From contig JACAEL010000039.1 in assembly GCA_013388835.1 (NCBI GenBank), positions 1 to 37,491 of the forward strand: DNA of 37,491 nt, in the 5' to 3' direction. The translations under genes were made by a program, and so were the position numbers. Source of the DNA: Candidatus Thorarchaeota archaeon. GTDB taxonomy: Archaea; Asgardarchaeota; Thorarchaeia; Thorarchaeales; Thorarchaeaceae. Shown here piece by piece: positions 17,152-24,966 of this stretch. Numbering within the stretch: the first letter of the stretch is position 1; every line of letters starts with the position of its first letter. Under the pieces are notes generated by a model. The model made no database searches, had not been told where the DNA came from, and worked only from the letters and a program-made list of their open reading frames with translations.

Positions 17152-17973
17152 TCATTCCTCTTGAGGGAACTCGTATTTTACGATGTTCCGTGCAATCTGT
17201 CTTATGTCATCAAGACTCATCTCCTCAATGCCAGTCGGACGGACCTCGAAGGTCACCCATATAGGGACGTGTGGGGCGCCTTTCAGTTTCGTGACGCGAA
17301 GTTGCTTGATGAGGACACCAGCTCTCATGAACGCGGGTTCGTGACGAGTGTCGAGGATGATGTCGCTGGAGTATGAGATCATGTCGTCGTACGCAGCGAA
17401 CTGCTGGAGACCTGTGTGATAAGTCGCCCAGAACGGTATGGAGAGCTCCTTGGAGAATGTAGCACGCCAAGCCTTCAGCGCATTCACGGCCTTGAATGGA
17501 TGCGACTGGAAGAACAGCTCGGTCATGCTGTCAGCGAAGATTCCGCCCAGGTTGTTTGGACCGTTGGCCCGTACAGCCTCGTATATTGCATCAGTGATTT
17601 CCTGAGGCTCCATCGGGTTCCGGACAAGTACAGTGTGTTCACGTGCCTCAGCCCTGCGCAAGACTTGGTTTGAGAAGCAGTCCACTAATGTGAGTAAGCC
17701 CTTGTCGAGCAGAGTGTAGTCCCATCCCAACGACACCATATTCTCTAGGACAGACACTGGCGGGTCCTCAAGACACACGTACACCACCCTCTTTCCTTGA
17801 TTCATCAGTCTGAGTGCCAGCTCATTGAGGATGACAGACTTGCCTCCGCCGCCCGGTCCTCTTATCACACCAAAGGCGTTGCGAGGAAAACCTTGAGGCA
17901 CTTCTTGGTCCAGGGCGGCTATGCCAGATCTATAGAGCATGCGTCCTTTTGCGAGAGTCTCGTTGAAGCTCAT
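17152..17973 (-). CDS. KaiC/RadA-like P-loop ATPase
   Basis: About 273 residues, one RecA-fold domain. It starts with the typical SGIAALDQEVPQGFPRN, followed by Walker A GPGGGGKS (Lys about residue 45 from ATG 17973) and a Walker B-like LGGIFADSMTEL strand at about 145-160. The C-terminal FEVRPTGIEEM resembles the closing strand of KaiC domains. Such single-domain archaeal proteins are ATPases with signalling or DNA-linked roles; the partner is unknown. ATG 17973 gives a normal KaiC-like N terminus; the frame extends to 18012. It lies 16-55 nt after the APH-like gene in the same direction and is probably in one operon with it. Its TGA directly touches the XPB TAG. Confidence 0.75.
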   Translation of the reverse strand: MSFNETLAKGRMLYRSGIAALDQEVPQGFPRNAFGVIRGPGGGGKSVILNELALRLMNQGKRVVYVCLEDPPVSVLENMVSLGWDYTLLDKGLLTLVDCFSNQVLRRAEAREHTVLVRNPMEPQEITDAIYEAVRANGPNNLGGIFADSMTELFFQSHPFKAVNALKAWRATFSKELSIPFWATYHTGLQQFAAYDDMISYSSDIILDTRHEPAFMRAGVLIKQLRVTKLKGAPHVPIWVTFEVRPTGIEEMSLDDIRQIARNIVKYEFPQEE

Positions 17974-18028
17974 CTTGGGACCACACCAGATTCGGGCAGA
18001 GTGGTTTCCCAACAGATAAGAGTATTCA

Positions 18029-18997
18029 CTATCGATGCCACAGTCTTGAGAGAGCCTTCAGATGCGTCAATTTGGAGCGAACATAGCGGCGAATCGCATC
18101 GCGACTCCTAGGACTACTGACACTTGACTCTATGAGACCACACTCCTCAGCGGCAAGACGTTCAAGACTCCACGATATCACTGACGACAGAGACAGGGGT
18201 GCAAGTGACTCCACCCGGCTCTCTTCGAGAGAATGCACGAGATGCTTCGAAACGGCCTTCATACCACCGCCAGCCCTTTGCACTGAGAGGTACGAGAGGT
18301 CATAAAATGGGTCTGCCACACAGCACGACTCGAGGTCAAGCAGGACCACTCCGCGGTCTGTCAACAGGATGTTTGGTTCTTGGAGGTCACCGTGTACTAC
18401 TGCTTGAGTCCACTCACAAGTGTTGTCCAAGTACTCATTCAACCCCTCCGTAGTTCTCAGGAAGAGGTCGGCCTCTGGCAACGAGTGGTGGGCAATTGCC
18501 AGCCGCACTCTCGCGCAGTGGTATCTCAGCATGTCTGATGGCCGGTCATACACTTCCCCCTCAATCGCGTCTGTTGAGTTTAGTCGCGCAAGTGCCCTTC
18601 TCAACTCGGTGACCGTCGCAGGGAGCAGATCCTCAATATCGGACACTGTGCGTCCTTCAACAAACTGCAGAATGAGGAAGGGGGTCTTGGCCCTGTCTGC
18701 GAGACGTCCGCTTGCAAGAGGACGCGGGCATACTCCAGATGCTCCGACCTTCTTGTAGACCGAGTGAAGCCTCTCGAAGGGATTCTCAGGGTATGGGGGC
18801 ACTCTTGCTGGCAGCTTGACAGTCACCCGCTCTGAATCAGTCACACCGAGCAGATTGATACTGCTCCATCCCCCGAGTGGTTGTGGCGCCAGCCGGACTG
18901 GTTCGTCCCAGCATATGGCCTCATTCAGCAACAGCTCCAGCTGTGATACCGTCAGCCCATGAATGAGACCTTGATGGCGTGTCACCGCTATCCACAA
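18029..18997 (-). CDS. APH-like small-molecule kinase
   Basis: 322 residues of the aminoglycoside phosphotransferase/choline kinase fold. The catalytic loop is VHGDLQEPN at 201-209 (Asp204, Asn209) and the metal-binding Asp is in VLLDLES at 218-224 (Asp221), followed by DPFYDLSYL. A Lys in RVTVKLP near 61 may bind ATP. It probably phosphorylates a small molecule; resistance is not implied. The TTG at 18997 is exactly 26 nt from the centre of the TATA-like box at 19018-19028 and would be leaderless; GTG 18985 is the alternative. It is upstream of, and likely co-transcribed with, the KaiC-like ATPase. Confidence 0.75.
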   Translation of the reverse strand: MWIAVTRHQGLIHGLTVSQLELLLNEAICWDEPVRLAPQPLGGWSSINLLGVTDSERVTVKLPARVPPYPENPFERLHSVYKKVGASGVCPRPLASGRLADRAKTPFLILQFVEGRTVSDIEDLLPATVTELRRALARLNSTDAIEGEVYDRPSDMLRYHCARVRLAIAHHSLPEADLFLRTTEGLNEYLDNTCEWTQAVVHGDLQEPNILLTDRGVVLLDLESCCVADPFYDLSYLSVQRAGGGMKAVSKHLVHSLEESRVESLAPLSLSSVISWSLERLAAEECGLIESSVSSPRSRDAIRRYVRSKLTHLKALSRLWHR

Positions 18998-19010
18998 GAC
19001 TCCTCTTGTG
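18993..19010. repeat. 18-bp inverted repeat over the APH-gene transcription start
   Basis: CACAAGA at 18993-18999 and TCTTGTG at 19004-19010 are exact inverse copies around CTCC. The site covers the predicted start of the reverse-strand transcript. Candidate repressor operator. Confidence 0.45.
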
Positions 19011-19017
19011 AGCGAAG

Positions 19018-19028
19018 GACTTAAAGAC
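19018..19028. promoter_or_regulatory. Shared, near-palindromic TATA box for two divergent genes
   Basis: GACTTAAAGAC reads as a TATA-like box on both strands. The forward ATG (19049) and the reverse TTG (18997) are each 26 nt from its centre, so one box could drive two leaderless transcripts. Confidence 0.5.
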
Positions 19029-19048
19029 GGTGACTAGTCGGTCATCTC

Positions 19049-19336
19049 ATGAATGGCAGGCAGGTCCTTCTTGTTCTCTCACACCTCTTCAGAGCCAGAG
19101 GCCCGAGAGTCAGCATAGAGGATGCGGTCTACTACCTGTCCTTTCGGTGGAGATATGGTCGTCCGTCATCAGTGAGACGGATGTTGACGCTCGCAGTGGA
19201 GAATCAGATGATCTCAAGGAACGGAAACGAGATCACTGCAGAGTTCCTCTTTGACAAGCAGGTCATATCTCCAGAGATGAGCTCGAGTCTGAGGGACTCC
19301 ATAGATGTCAAGAGTGACTACAGTCCGATGCTCTAG
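19049..19336 (+). CDS. DUF2240-like small protein
   Basis: 95 residues. The pattern LVLSHLFRARGPRVSIEDAVYYLSFRWRYGRPSSVRRMLTLAVENQMIS looks like the archaeal DUF2240 family: an N-terminal winged-helix-like bundle and then a strand with EITAEFLFDKQVISPEM. The function of that family is unknown. The assignment rests on pattern memory. It is predicted to be leaderless (ATG 26 nt from the TATA-box centre). Its TAG shares the CTAG at 19333-19336 with the stop of the convergent clamp-loader gene. Confidence 0.6.
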   Translation: MNGRQVLLVLSHLFRARGPRVSIEDAVYYLSFRWRYGRPSSVRRMLTLAVENQMISRNGNEITAEFLFDKQVISPEMSSSLRDSIDVKSDYSPML

Positions 19337-20457
19337 CTGCTGAGTTCACGAGACATTCTCCAGATTGATGCAAGCATTGCACTCAGGTGGATGAACTGGT
19401 TGCGCGCCTCAACCATTCTGTAGTCTAGTTCCGAGACTCTGTCCAAGAAAGCTGAGCGGACCTTCGGACTGAATGGCCTCTTCATGAGTTCCGCACCAAT
19501 CTCATGCAGTACCTCCCGCTCAGAGTATCCCTCAATTGTCACCAGCCTGCGCACTCTGTTTCGACTCTCGACATAGGACCCATCCACTGCAAGAGTGACG
19601 GCCTCTCGGACCCCTCGCTGAAGTGGAGTCTCCGACTGCTCATAGACCGTGTCTTCTGTCACAGTCTTGCCAGACGCTGAACAGACCTGCAACAGATTGA
19701 TTGCACGACGGAGGTCTCCGTCGCACGCTCTTGCGATTGCACGGACCGCCAAGTCGTCAATTCTTACGCCTTCTCGTTCTGAGATACTCTGGATCTGTCG
19801 TTCAATGACTGACTGCTCAATTGATGAGAACTTCAGCACCACACAGCGCGATATCAGAGCGGGTACCCATCCTGAGAGACTTGGTGTGATGAATACAAAC
19901 CTGCATACTTCACTGAACACCTCCATGGTCCTCCTGAGAGCCTGCTGCATATCGATGCTCAGTGCATCAGCTTCATCTAGCACGAGCAGTTTCACCTTGT
20001 CTTGGGCGACTGTCATCGTGGAGGCAAAGAGTGTGATAGCCTGCAAGAGCATCTGGCTGCGATTCGGCTCACCTGCCTCCCCTCGCACCTTCATCGAGTC
20101 CTTGGCGGCACGATACACTGTTGACATGTACTCGTCGAGTGGTGTCCGCTCAGACCGTTCAAGCTTGGCCAAGTCCTGAATTGTCCGCTTGGCTTTGGTG
20201 ATGGGGTACATCGTGACATCTCTGACATTCAGATAGAGGAAGTTGGAATCCATCACCTCACCGAGTAGTGCTCGGGCAAACACCAACGCGGCTGAAGACT
20301 TGCCCGTGCCATATGGGCCCAATAGAATCAGATTGGGGCAGGTCTGCAAGCCTGCGAGGTTTCTCAGGCTCGATACCGCCACGTCCTGTCCAAGGAACTC
20401 ATCCCATGAAGAAGGTCTATACTTCACTGACCAGAGAGGAGATTCCAAGTTAAGCAC
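19333..20457 (-). CDS. Divergent clamp-loader AAA+ subunit (RFC small-subunit-like)
   Basis: About 374 residues. RFC small subunits are AAA+ ATPases that load the PCNA clamp. Visible are the N-terminal WSVKYRPSSWDEFLGQD, Walker A GPYGTGKS, Walker B LLVLDEAD, ISRC with the arginine finger, and the sensor-2 helix GDLRRAINLLQ. Differences from normal RFC small subunits: the ELNASDERG strand after Walker A is replaced by YLNVRDVTMY, an insertion of about 35-40 residues sits before Walker B, and the sensor-1 Asn (usual FILSCNY) is replaced in FVFITPS. It may be a second RFC small subunit or a clamp-loader-like specialist. The frame opens at GTG 20523, but the TATA-like GATAAGC (reverse, 20482-20488) puts transcription start at GTG 20457; TTG 20448 is also possible. 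Confidence 0.8.
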   Translation of the reverse strand: MLNLESPLWSVKYRPSSWDEFLGQDVAVSSLRNLAGLQTCPNLILLGPYGTGKSSAALVFARALLGEVMDSNFLYLNVRDVTMYPITKAKRTIQDLAKLERSERTPLDEYMSTVYRAAKDSMKVRGEAGEPNRSQMLLQAITLFASTMTVAQDKVKLLVLDEADALSIDMQQALRRTMEVFSEVCRFVFITPSLSGWVPALISRCVVLKFSSIEQSVIERQIQSISEREGVRIDDLAVRAIARACDGDLRRAINLLQVCSASGKTVTEDTVYEQSETPLQRGVREAVTLAVDGSYVESRNRVRRLVTIEGYSEREVLHEIGAELMKRPFSPKVRSAFLDRVSELDYRMVEARNQFIHLSAMLASIWRMSRELSS

Positions 20458-20481
20458 CAACGTTCTGGTAGTGGCTGTACA

Positions 20482-20488
20482 GATAAGC
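20482..20488 (-). promoter_or_regulatory. TATA-like box for the RFC-like gene
   Basis: On the reverse strand this reads GCTTATC, 26-27 nt before GTG 20457. It supports a leaderless start there rather than at GTG 20523. Confidence 0.45.
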
Positions 20489-20523
20489 GTACTTCCATTG
20501 TGACAGGTGATGTGACTCGCCAC

Positions 20524-20754
20524 AGTGCGGTCGGTATCTCACAGTTCCGACCTGCGATGGTTTCGGAAAGACGAGAGGTCGTGATTCACACCACAAAGAA
20601 GCCCACAAATGAGAACTGTCTCCAGTCCTTGAAGAGGCACAGGCGATGCTCTGCGAGACGGTCGATGACAGGGAACACACAAGAAGATGGGAAAGACGAC
20701 AAGAGCAGCCTCGGTCCGTGACTCGCCTAACAAGACTATCTGAACCACAAGCGT
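20524..20754. other. Divergent intergenic region
   Basis: Together with its flanks, about 350 bp separate the RFC-like start (20457) from the next gene. I see no gene or strong repeat. A TATA-like CTTAAACC at 20755-20762 serves the forward gene. Confidence 0.4.
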
Positions 20755-20815
20755 CTTAAACCGTGACGGCGAAGCGGCTTGGTCAACTTCCCCAAAGACA
20801 AAGGAGATGCATGGC

Positions 20816-22540
20816 ATGGTTGGAGAAGCGCTCGAAACAGAACTGCAGGAGATGCTGAGAGAGGACCTCCTGGCGGCATGCCAAGTATGGGAAGTCGACA
20901 TGAGCACGAGTCAGTCTGGTGAGAAGCTGACCGAGCTCCTTGCAAAGAAGATGAGGGACAAGACATCCAGAGAATCCGTGTTCGCGACATTCTCTCCCAA
21001 CGAGAGAGATCTTCTGGGTCTGCTGTCTCTCAGCGGGGGAGCAATGAGCTATGACAGACTGAAGCCCTACAGAAGGATATACAGCTATGGACAGCTCAAC
21101 CAGACAGAGAGGGACTTGAGGAAGAAGGGCATCATAGTGAGGAGGGTTGTATCACGTCTGACAGAGTACGGCAGGGAAGTCGCCGAGTTCAAGATAGTGG
21201 ACTTCTTCATCCCGCATCTCACAACCTACTTTCTTAGGAAGCCCGCACCCAATCCAGAACTACCCAAGAAAGCAAAGTCCATCGTAGATGAGAGAGATGC
21301 GCTAATCGTTGACATGTTGCTGCTTGTCTCTCACCTCGCCAAGCGAGAGATACACATGACAAGCTCGTGGGAGTTTCCCAAGAGAGAGATTGACCACATC
21401 AGTGCCACCATGTCAAAGCCGACTGAGGAGAGATTCGACCTCGTTCAAAAGCTGGCACGAAAGGCAGGCGCCTACGCCATTGTCCAGAACGACAGAGCCG
21501 TCCCCAACAATGCTGAGATTCTCTTCAAGGGAAAGAGGGACCAAGTGTCCCGAAGAATCCTGCTGTCTACACTTGGTCGGACTCGTGCCATCTGGGCTAC
21601 TCCTGACCAGCCGACGGAGTACACTCTGAATCTCGCCATCTGTAGACTGCGTGAAGCCAAGATAGGTGAGTGGGTCAGTGTTCAAGAGATGGTCGAGTGG
21701 ATTCGAAGTGAGCTGTTTGCTGAGAACGAACCCCTGAAGTGGATACAGGTAGACGAGGAACGAGTTGCAGTCGCCCTTGAGACCCCAATGCTGCTGGGTC
21801 TTGTCGAAGGAGCATTCAAGGGCAAGACACTACTTGCAGTGTCTCTTACTCAGACTGGGGCAACGGTAATAGCCAAGGAACCGCCTCCTGCGCAGCAGAC
21901 ACAGGATACCTTCTTCGTGCAGCCCAACTTTGAGGTCTCGTGTTACACGAGCGAGATGGACTACTACAAGCTGTACCAACTGATGTTATTCTCCGAGCCA
22001 GTGAAGGTGGATGTGGTGACCATACTCCGTATCACCGACAAGTCCGTCTTCCAAGCGATAGAGGCAGGACTGCGAGGGGAGGACATTCTTGGCTTCCTCG
22101 AGCGAGAGAGCTCCAAGCCAGTCCCAGCAAACGTGGCTCGCTCAATAAGAGACTGGACATCACAGACCACATTCGCCACGGTCGAGAACGTCACACTCTT
22201 CGAGACAGAGACCCAAGAAGATCTTGACGACCTTCTTCTGCTCGAGGTCTTCTCAAAGCATGTGGTTCGCAGAGTCGGCCCCACCGCGGTTGTGGTGAAG
22301 AGCGACATAGACCAGATCAGCGAGGACCTTAGAAAGCATAAGTGCAATGTGAGAAAGGTGGGTGTTGCACCTGTTGAAACAGACTTGTCTGCCGGAGCCC
22401 AGATTGCGGAGCACACGATACTGTATGCTGAAACCCCCGCTTTAGATGTGCCCGAGTCATGTCTGGCATGTCCCGCACTTCAGTCGTGCAACAGGGCACT
22501 GAGAAGGAAAGGCCGTTCAAGGAAGGCATCAACCGAATGA
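20816..22540 (+). CDS. Stand-alone XPB N-terminal-domain protein
   Basis: 574 residues and no helicase motifs. Residues about 365-455 match the XPB/Ssl2 N-terminal domain (Helicase_C_3 type): FVQPNFEVSCYTSEMDYYKLYQLMLFSEP, then ILRITDKSVFQAIEAGLRGEDILGFLER and VPANVARSIRDW. The same pattern appears in the XPB of this window (PEYIHTYRVTPLSLWNAAAMG...PSNIAREIVDYM). The upstream 350 residues contain winged-helix-like segments (TFSPNERDLLGLLSLSGGAMSYDRL). The C terminus has CLACPALQSC, a possible metal site. Similar helicase-free proteins are known in actinobacteria. A DNA- or XPB-binding role is inferred. The ATG at 20816 is preferred over ATG 20807 because AAGGAG (20801-20806) is 9 nt before it. 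Its stop overlaps the next start (ATGA). Confidence 0.75.
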   Translation: MVGEALETELQEMLREDLLAACQVWEVDMSTSQSGEKLTELLAKKMRDKTSRESVFATFSPNERDLLGLLSLSGGAMSYDRLKPYRRIYSYGQLNQTERDLRKKGIIVRRVVSRLTEYGREVAEFKIVDFFIPHLTTYFLRKPAPNPELPKKAKSIVDERDALIVDMLLLVSHLAKREIHMTSSWEFPKREIDHISATMSKPTEERFDLVQKLARKAGAYAIVQNDRAVPNNAEILFKGKRDQVSRRILLSTLGRTRAIWATPDQPTEYTLNLAICRLREAKIGEWVSVQEMVEWIRSELFAENEPLKWIQVDEERVAVALETPMLLGLVEGAFKGKTLLAVSLTQTGATVIAKEPPPAQQTQDTFFVQPNFEVSCYTSEMDYYKLYQLMLFSEPVKVDVVTILRITDKSVFQAIEAGLRGEDILGFLERESSKPVPANVARSIRDWTSQTTFATVENVTLFETETQEDLDDLLLLEVFSKHVVRRVGPTAVVVKSDIDQISEDLRKHKCNVRKVGVAPVETDLSAGAQIAEHTILYAETPALDVPESCLACPALQSCNRALRRKGRSRKASTE

Positions 22541-23571
22541 CCACTCGCGTAGTAGACGAAAGTCGCAGAGGACACTTCTTCGGGGTGGGAAGTGTTCCGG
22601 GTGCAGACCTCCAAGCACCCATGAAGTACGTTTCGTCCATACACATACCTTACTGGTTCCAGCTACCCTCGCGAAGGAACGAGGACATGATAAGACAATT
22701 CGCCTATCTTGTCGAGGGGTATGAGGAACGGGGCGACAGCATCCTTGAGATTGACATCGGCACCTTCAGGAACATCACGGAGTCAGCCGAACCACTTCTA
22801 CCCGATGAGGAGCACGCATCAGCACTTTATGAGATGATGCGAGGGGGATACTACAACTGCTTCAAGACGCAACTCACAGCACCAGCCACGATGTGCTTCA
22901 GTATTAGGAGTCCTGAGGGGCAGAGTCTTGTATCAGAGGACGCGTTTCACTTCTTCTACATACTGATGAGAAGGATAGCGCAGGGGATGAAGGAGATGCT
23001 TGTTCCTCACTGCAAGAGCGTAATCATGTGCCTAGATGACCCTGCTCTCGGACTCGTACTGGAGGTGATTGACAGGGGTGACGGAGGCAGCCTCACACGC
23101 GAGCACATCTTTCGCTCCACCAAGAGAGTGATACCCAGTGGAATGATCCCAGCCTATCACTACTGCCACGACTGGCGAGCACTCAAGTCACATGGCAGAT
23201 ACCCACTGTGGGATGACGGCAGCAGAGTCGTGCATGTGGATGTCATCAGCTACCCCCCGGAACTAGACCCTGAACAAGCAGAGCATATCAACAGGTTCCT
23301 TGAGCACGGGGGCGGCATTGCGCTGGGCGTAATACCCAAGACAGATGAGGGGTTCTCGAAACCGGTCGGACAAGAACTCTCATCACGTCTTGCTGATGCA
23401 CTCTCTCGGTTCCACAGAAGTGGGGTCAGCGTGGGACTTCTCGGTGACAACTTGATGGTCTCGACGCAGTGTGGGATTCCCAGAATGACACCGCGGATGG
23501 CCAGAGAGATACATGAGGAGAGCAGGTCATTCCCGGCCATAGTAGAGAAAGAGGTCAGACTGCACAGCTGA
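22537..23571 (+). CDS. MetE-like (cobalamin-independent methionine synthase fold) protein
   Basis: About 344 residues, TIM-barrel type. The C-terminal half has the MetE_C pattern: VHVDVISYPPE, GGGIALGVIPKTDEGFSK, the helix with LSRFHRSG, then VSTQCGIPRMTPRMAREIH with the Cys that usually binds zinc. The N-terminal part (SSIHIPYWFQLPSRRNEDMIRQFAYLVEGYEERG) is atypical, so the substrate may not be homocysteine. The start at 22537 is fixed by the 4-bp ATGA overlap with the XPB-domain protein; the frame can be read back to 22459. Co-translation with a DNA-linked protein is odd and noteworthy. Confidence 0.65.
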   Translation: MTTRVVDESRRGHFFGVGSVPGADLQAPMKYVSSIHIPYWFQLPSRRNEDMIRQFAYLVEGYEERGDSILEIDIGTFRNITESAEPLLPDEEHASALYEMMRGGYYNCFKTQLTAPATMCFSIRSPEGQSLVSEDAFHFFYILMRRIAQGMKEMLVPHCKSVIMCLDDPALGLVLEVIDRGDGGSLTREHIFRSTKRVIPSGMIPAYHYCHDWRALKSHGRYPLWDDGSRVVHVDVISYPPELDPEQAEHINRFLEHGGGIALGVIPKTDEGFSKPVGQELSSRLADALSRFHRSGVSVGLLGDNLMVSTQCGIPRMTPRMAREIHEESRSFPAIVEKEVRLHS

Positions 23572-23668
23572 GTTGCCATGCGGCTGGGCCTACGGCAGAT
23601 GACGAATCGGCTGAGATATGCTTAAGAAGACCACACCCGCGGCACGCTTGCTCCAAGGATGTGATTCC

Positions 23669-24490
23669 ATGAACGCTGAGAAAGCAAAAGAGCCCGGACG
23701 AGTGATGCGATTCATTCAGGACTATCGGATGAAGATGCTCATCCCCGAACTGCTTGTGGTGTTTGGGGTCTGGTACCTCAATCCTGCGTCACTGACAACC
23801 AACGTCTACAGTCTGCTGGGACCTGTCGCACTGCTCTGCCAGCCACTCTTCTTTGTCCCTACCGGGCTTCTTGCATTTGTTACTGCGTTCACCCTTCATG
23901 GAATATACCCCATGGACAACTATCACGAGGGCAAGATACCCACGCTGTCACGGACCGCAATCCTGATGGTCGTGGTTTCCTTCATTCTCCTGCCCCTGCT
24001 CGTACTGATGCAGATGATAGGATACTTCATGACAGAGGCCACCGAGTACATCAAGAGGAACCCACTGTGGGAGAGAGTGGAGAGTGTGGGCGACTTGCTG
24101 TTCTATGCAGGCGCAATGTTCTTTGTCGGCCTGCAGTGGTGGTTGCTCATCCCGGTGCTGCTGCTGTCGCAAGCAGTTGATGGGATACACAAGATTGCTC
24201 ATCACGAGACATCAAATGTACGGATAACCGCCTTCTTTTACGCCCTGTGGCCAATCACTATGCCACTGTTCTTTGATCCCGTGGAGATAATGGCGATGGC
24301 TGCACTCTCCATTCCTGCCTTTGCCTTCTATTCCTATATCAGACCCTACTACACCTACGTCACGGCTGTGCACACAATGAGCATCGCGCTGCTGGTTCTT
24401 GCGACGCTCTTCATCGCACCATATCTTCCACTGCTCAACATCTGGTGGCCAGGGACTATACCTCCCCATGTGCCTCCAAAACTCTGGTGA
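23669..24490 (+). CDS. Polytopic membrane protein of unknown function
   Basis: 273 residues from ATG 23669 with about seven membrane helices. Residues 15-35 hold a basic amphipathic stretch (RFIQDYRMKMLIPE). A polar loop at about 75-95 has YHEGKIPTLSR. The protein ends WWPGTIPPHVPPKLW. I do not recognise the family. AAGGATG lies about 8 nt before ATG 23669. The frame opens at 23618, but that ATG is part of a TATA-like ATGCTTAAG region and is unlikely. It is separated from the MetE-like gene by about 100 bp. Confidence 0.6.
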   Translation: MNAEKAKEPGRVMRFIQDYRMKMLIPELLVVFGVWYLNPASLTTNVYSLLGPVALLCQPLFFVPTGLLAFVTAFTLHGIYPMDNYHEGKIPTLSRTAILMVVVSFILLPLLVLMQMIGYFMTEATEYIKRNPLWERVESVGDLLFYAGAMFFVGLQWWLLIPVLLLSQAVDGIHKIAHHETSNVRITAFFYALWPITMPLFFDPVEIMAMAALSIPAFAFYSYIRPYYTYVTAVHTMSIALLVLATLFIAPYLPLLNIWWPGTIPPHVPPKLW

Positions 24491-24524
24491 GCAGTCTCAG
24501 TTGCATGGGCACAGATCCGCAGGT

Positions 24525-24830
24525 CTAATGCACACCTGACTCTGAATAAGTCGGTTTCCTAGTCGCAGCCGCTTCGTCCTCTTCGCGCAGCTTGTGCTTG
24601 AACGGCCGCCCTTGGGAGTAGATTGCAGGGTCTGCTCCACGAGTCTTCGACACTATCACCAAGAATCCGACAAGCTGAACCCCGACTGATACTACTCCGA
24701 TTATGAAGACCTCTAGGAAGTAGGCGTGCGAGAACAGCTGAAAGACCCATGCGACGGGATAGACAAAGGTCTGAATCACTATTCCACCAAGTAGGAGGAG
24801 CACCCATCTGTTAAGGAAATTGCTTGCCAT
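24525..24830 (-). CDS. Small two-helix membrane protein
   Basis: 101 residues, with hydrophobic segments at about 8-32 and 38-62 and a charged tail (GRPFKHKLREEDEAAATRK). The family is unknown. A TATA-like CTTTAATTG on the reverse strand near 24888 predicts a start near 24862, some 30 nt before the ATG, and GGAG directly precedes the ATG. It is convergent with the larger membrane gene that ends at 24490. Confidence 0.5.
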   Translation of the reverse strand: MASNFLNRWVLLLLGGIVIQTFVYPVAWVFQLFSHAYFLEVFIIGVVSVGVQLVGFLVIVSKTRGADPAIYSQGRPFKHKLREEDEAAATRKPTYSESGVH

Positions 24831-24966
24831 CTCCGGTTCACATCTCTACGTGAGTCTATCTGCTCGGGCACAAACGGCAGTCAATTAAAGATGTCTGTGA
24901 TGTTAACCGAGTCCGAACACAAGGGCCTCAATATGGACCCCAGACCGCAGCCGATACGACAGACTG

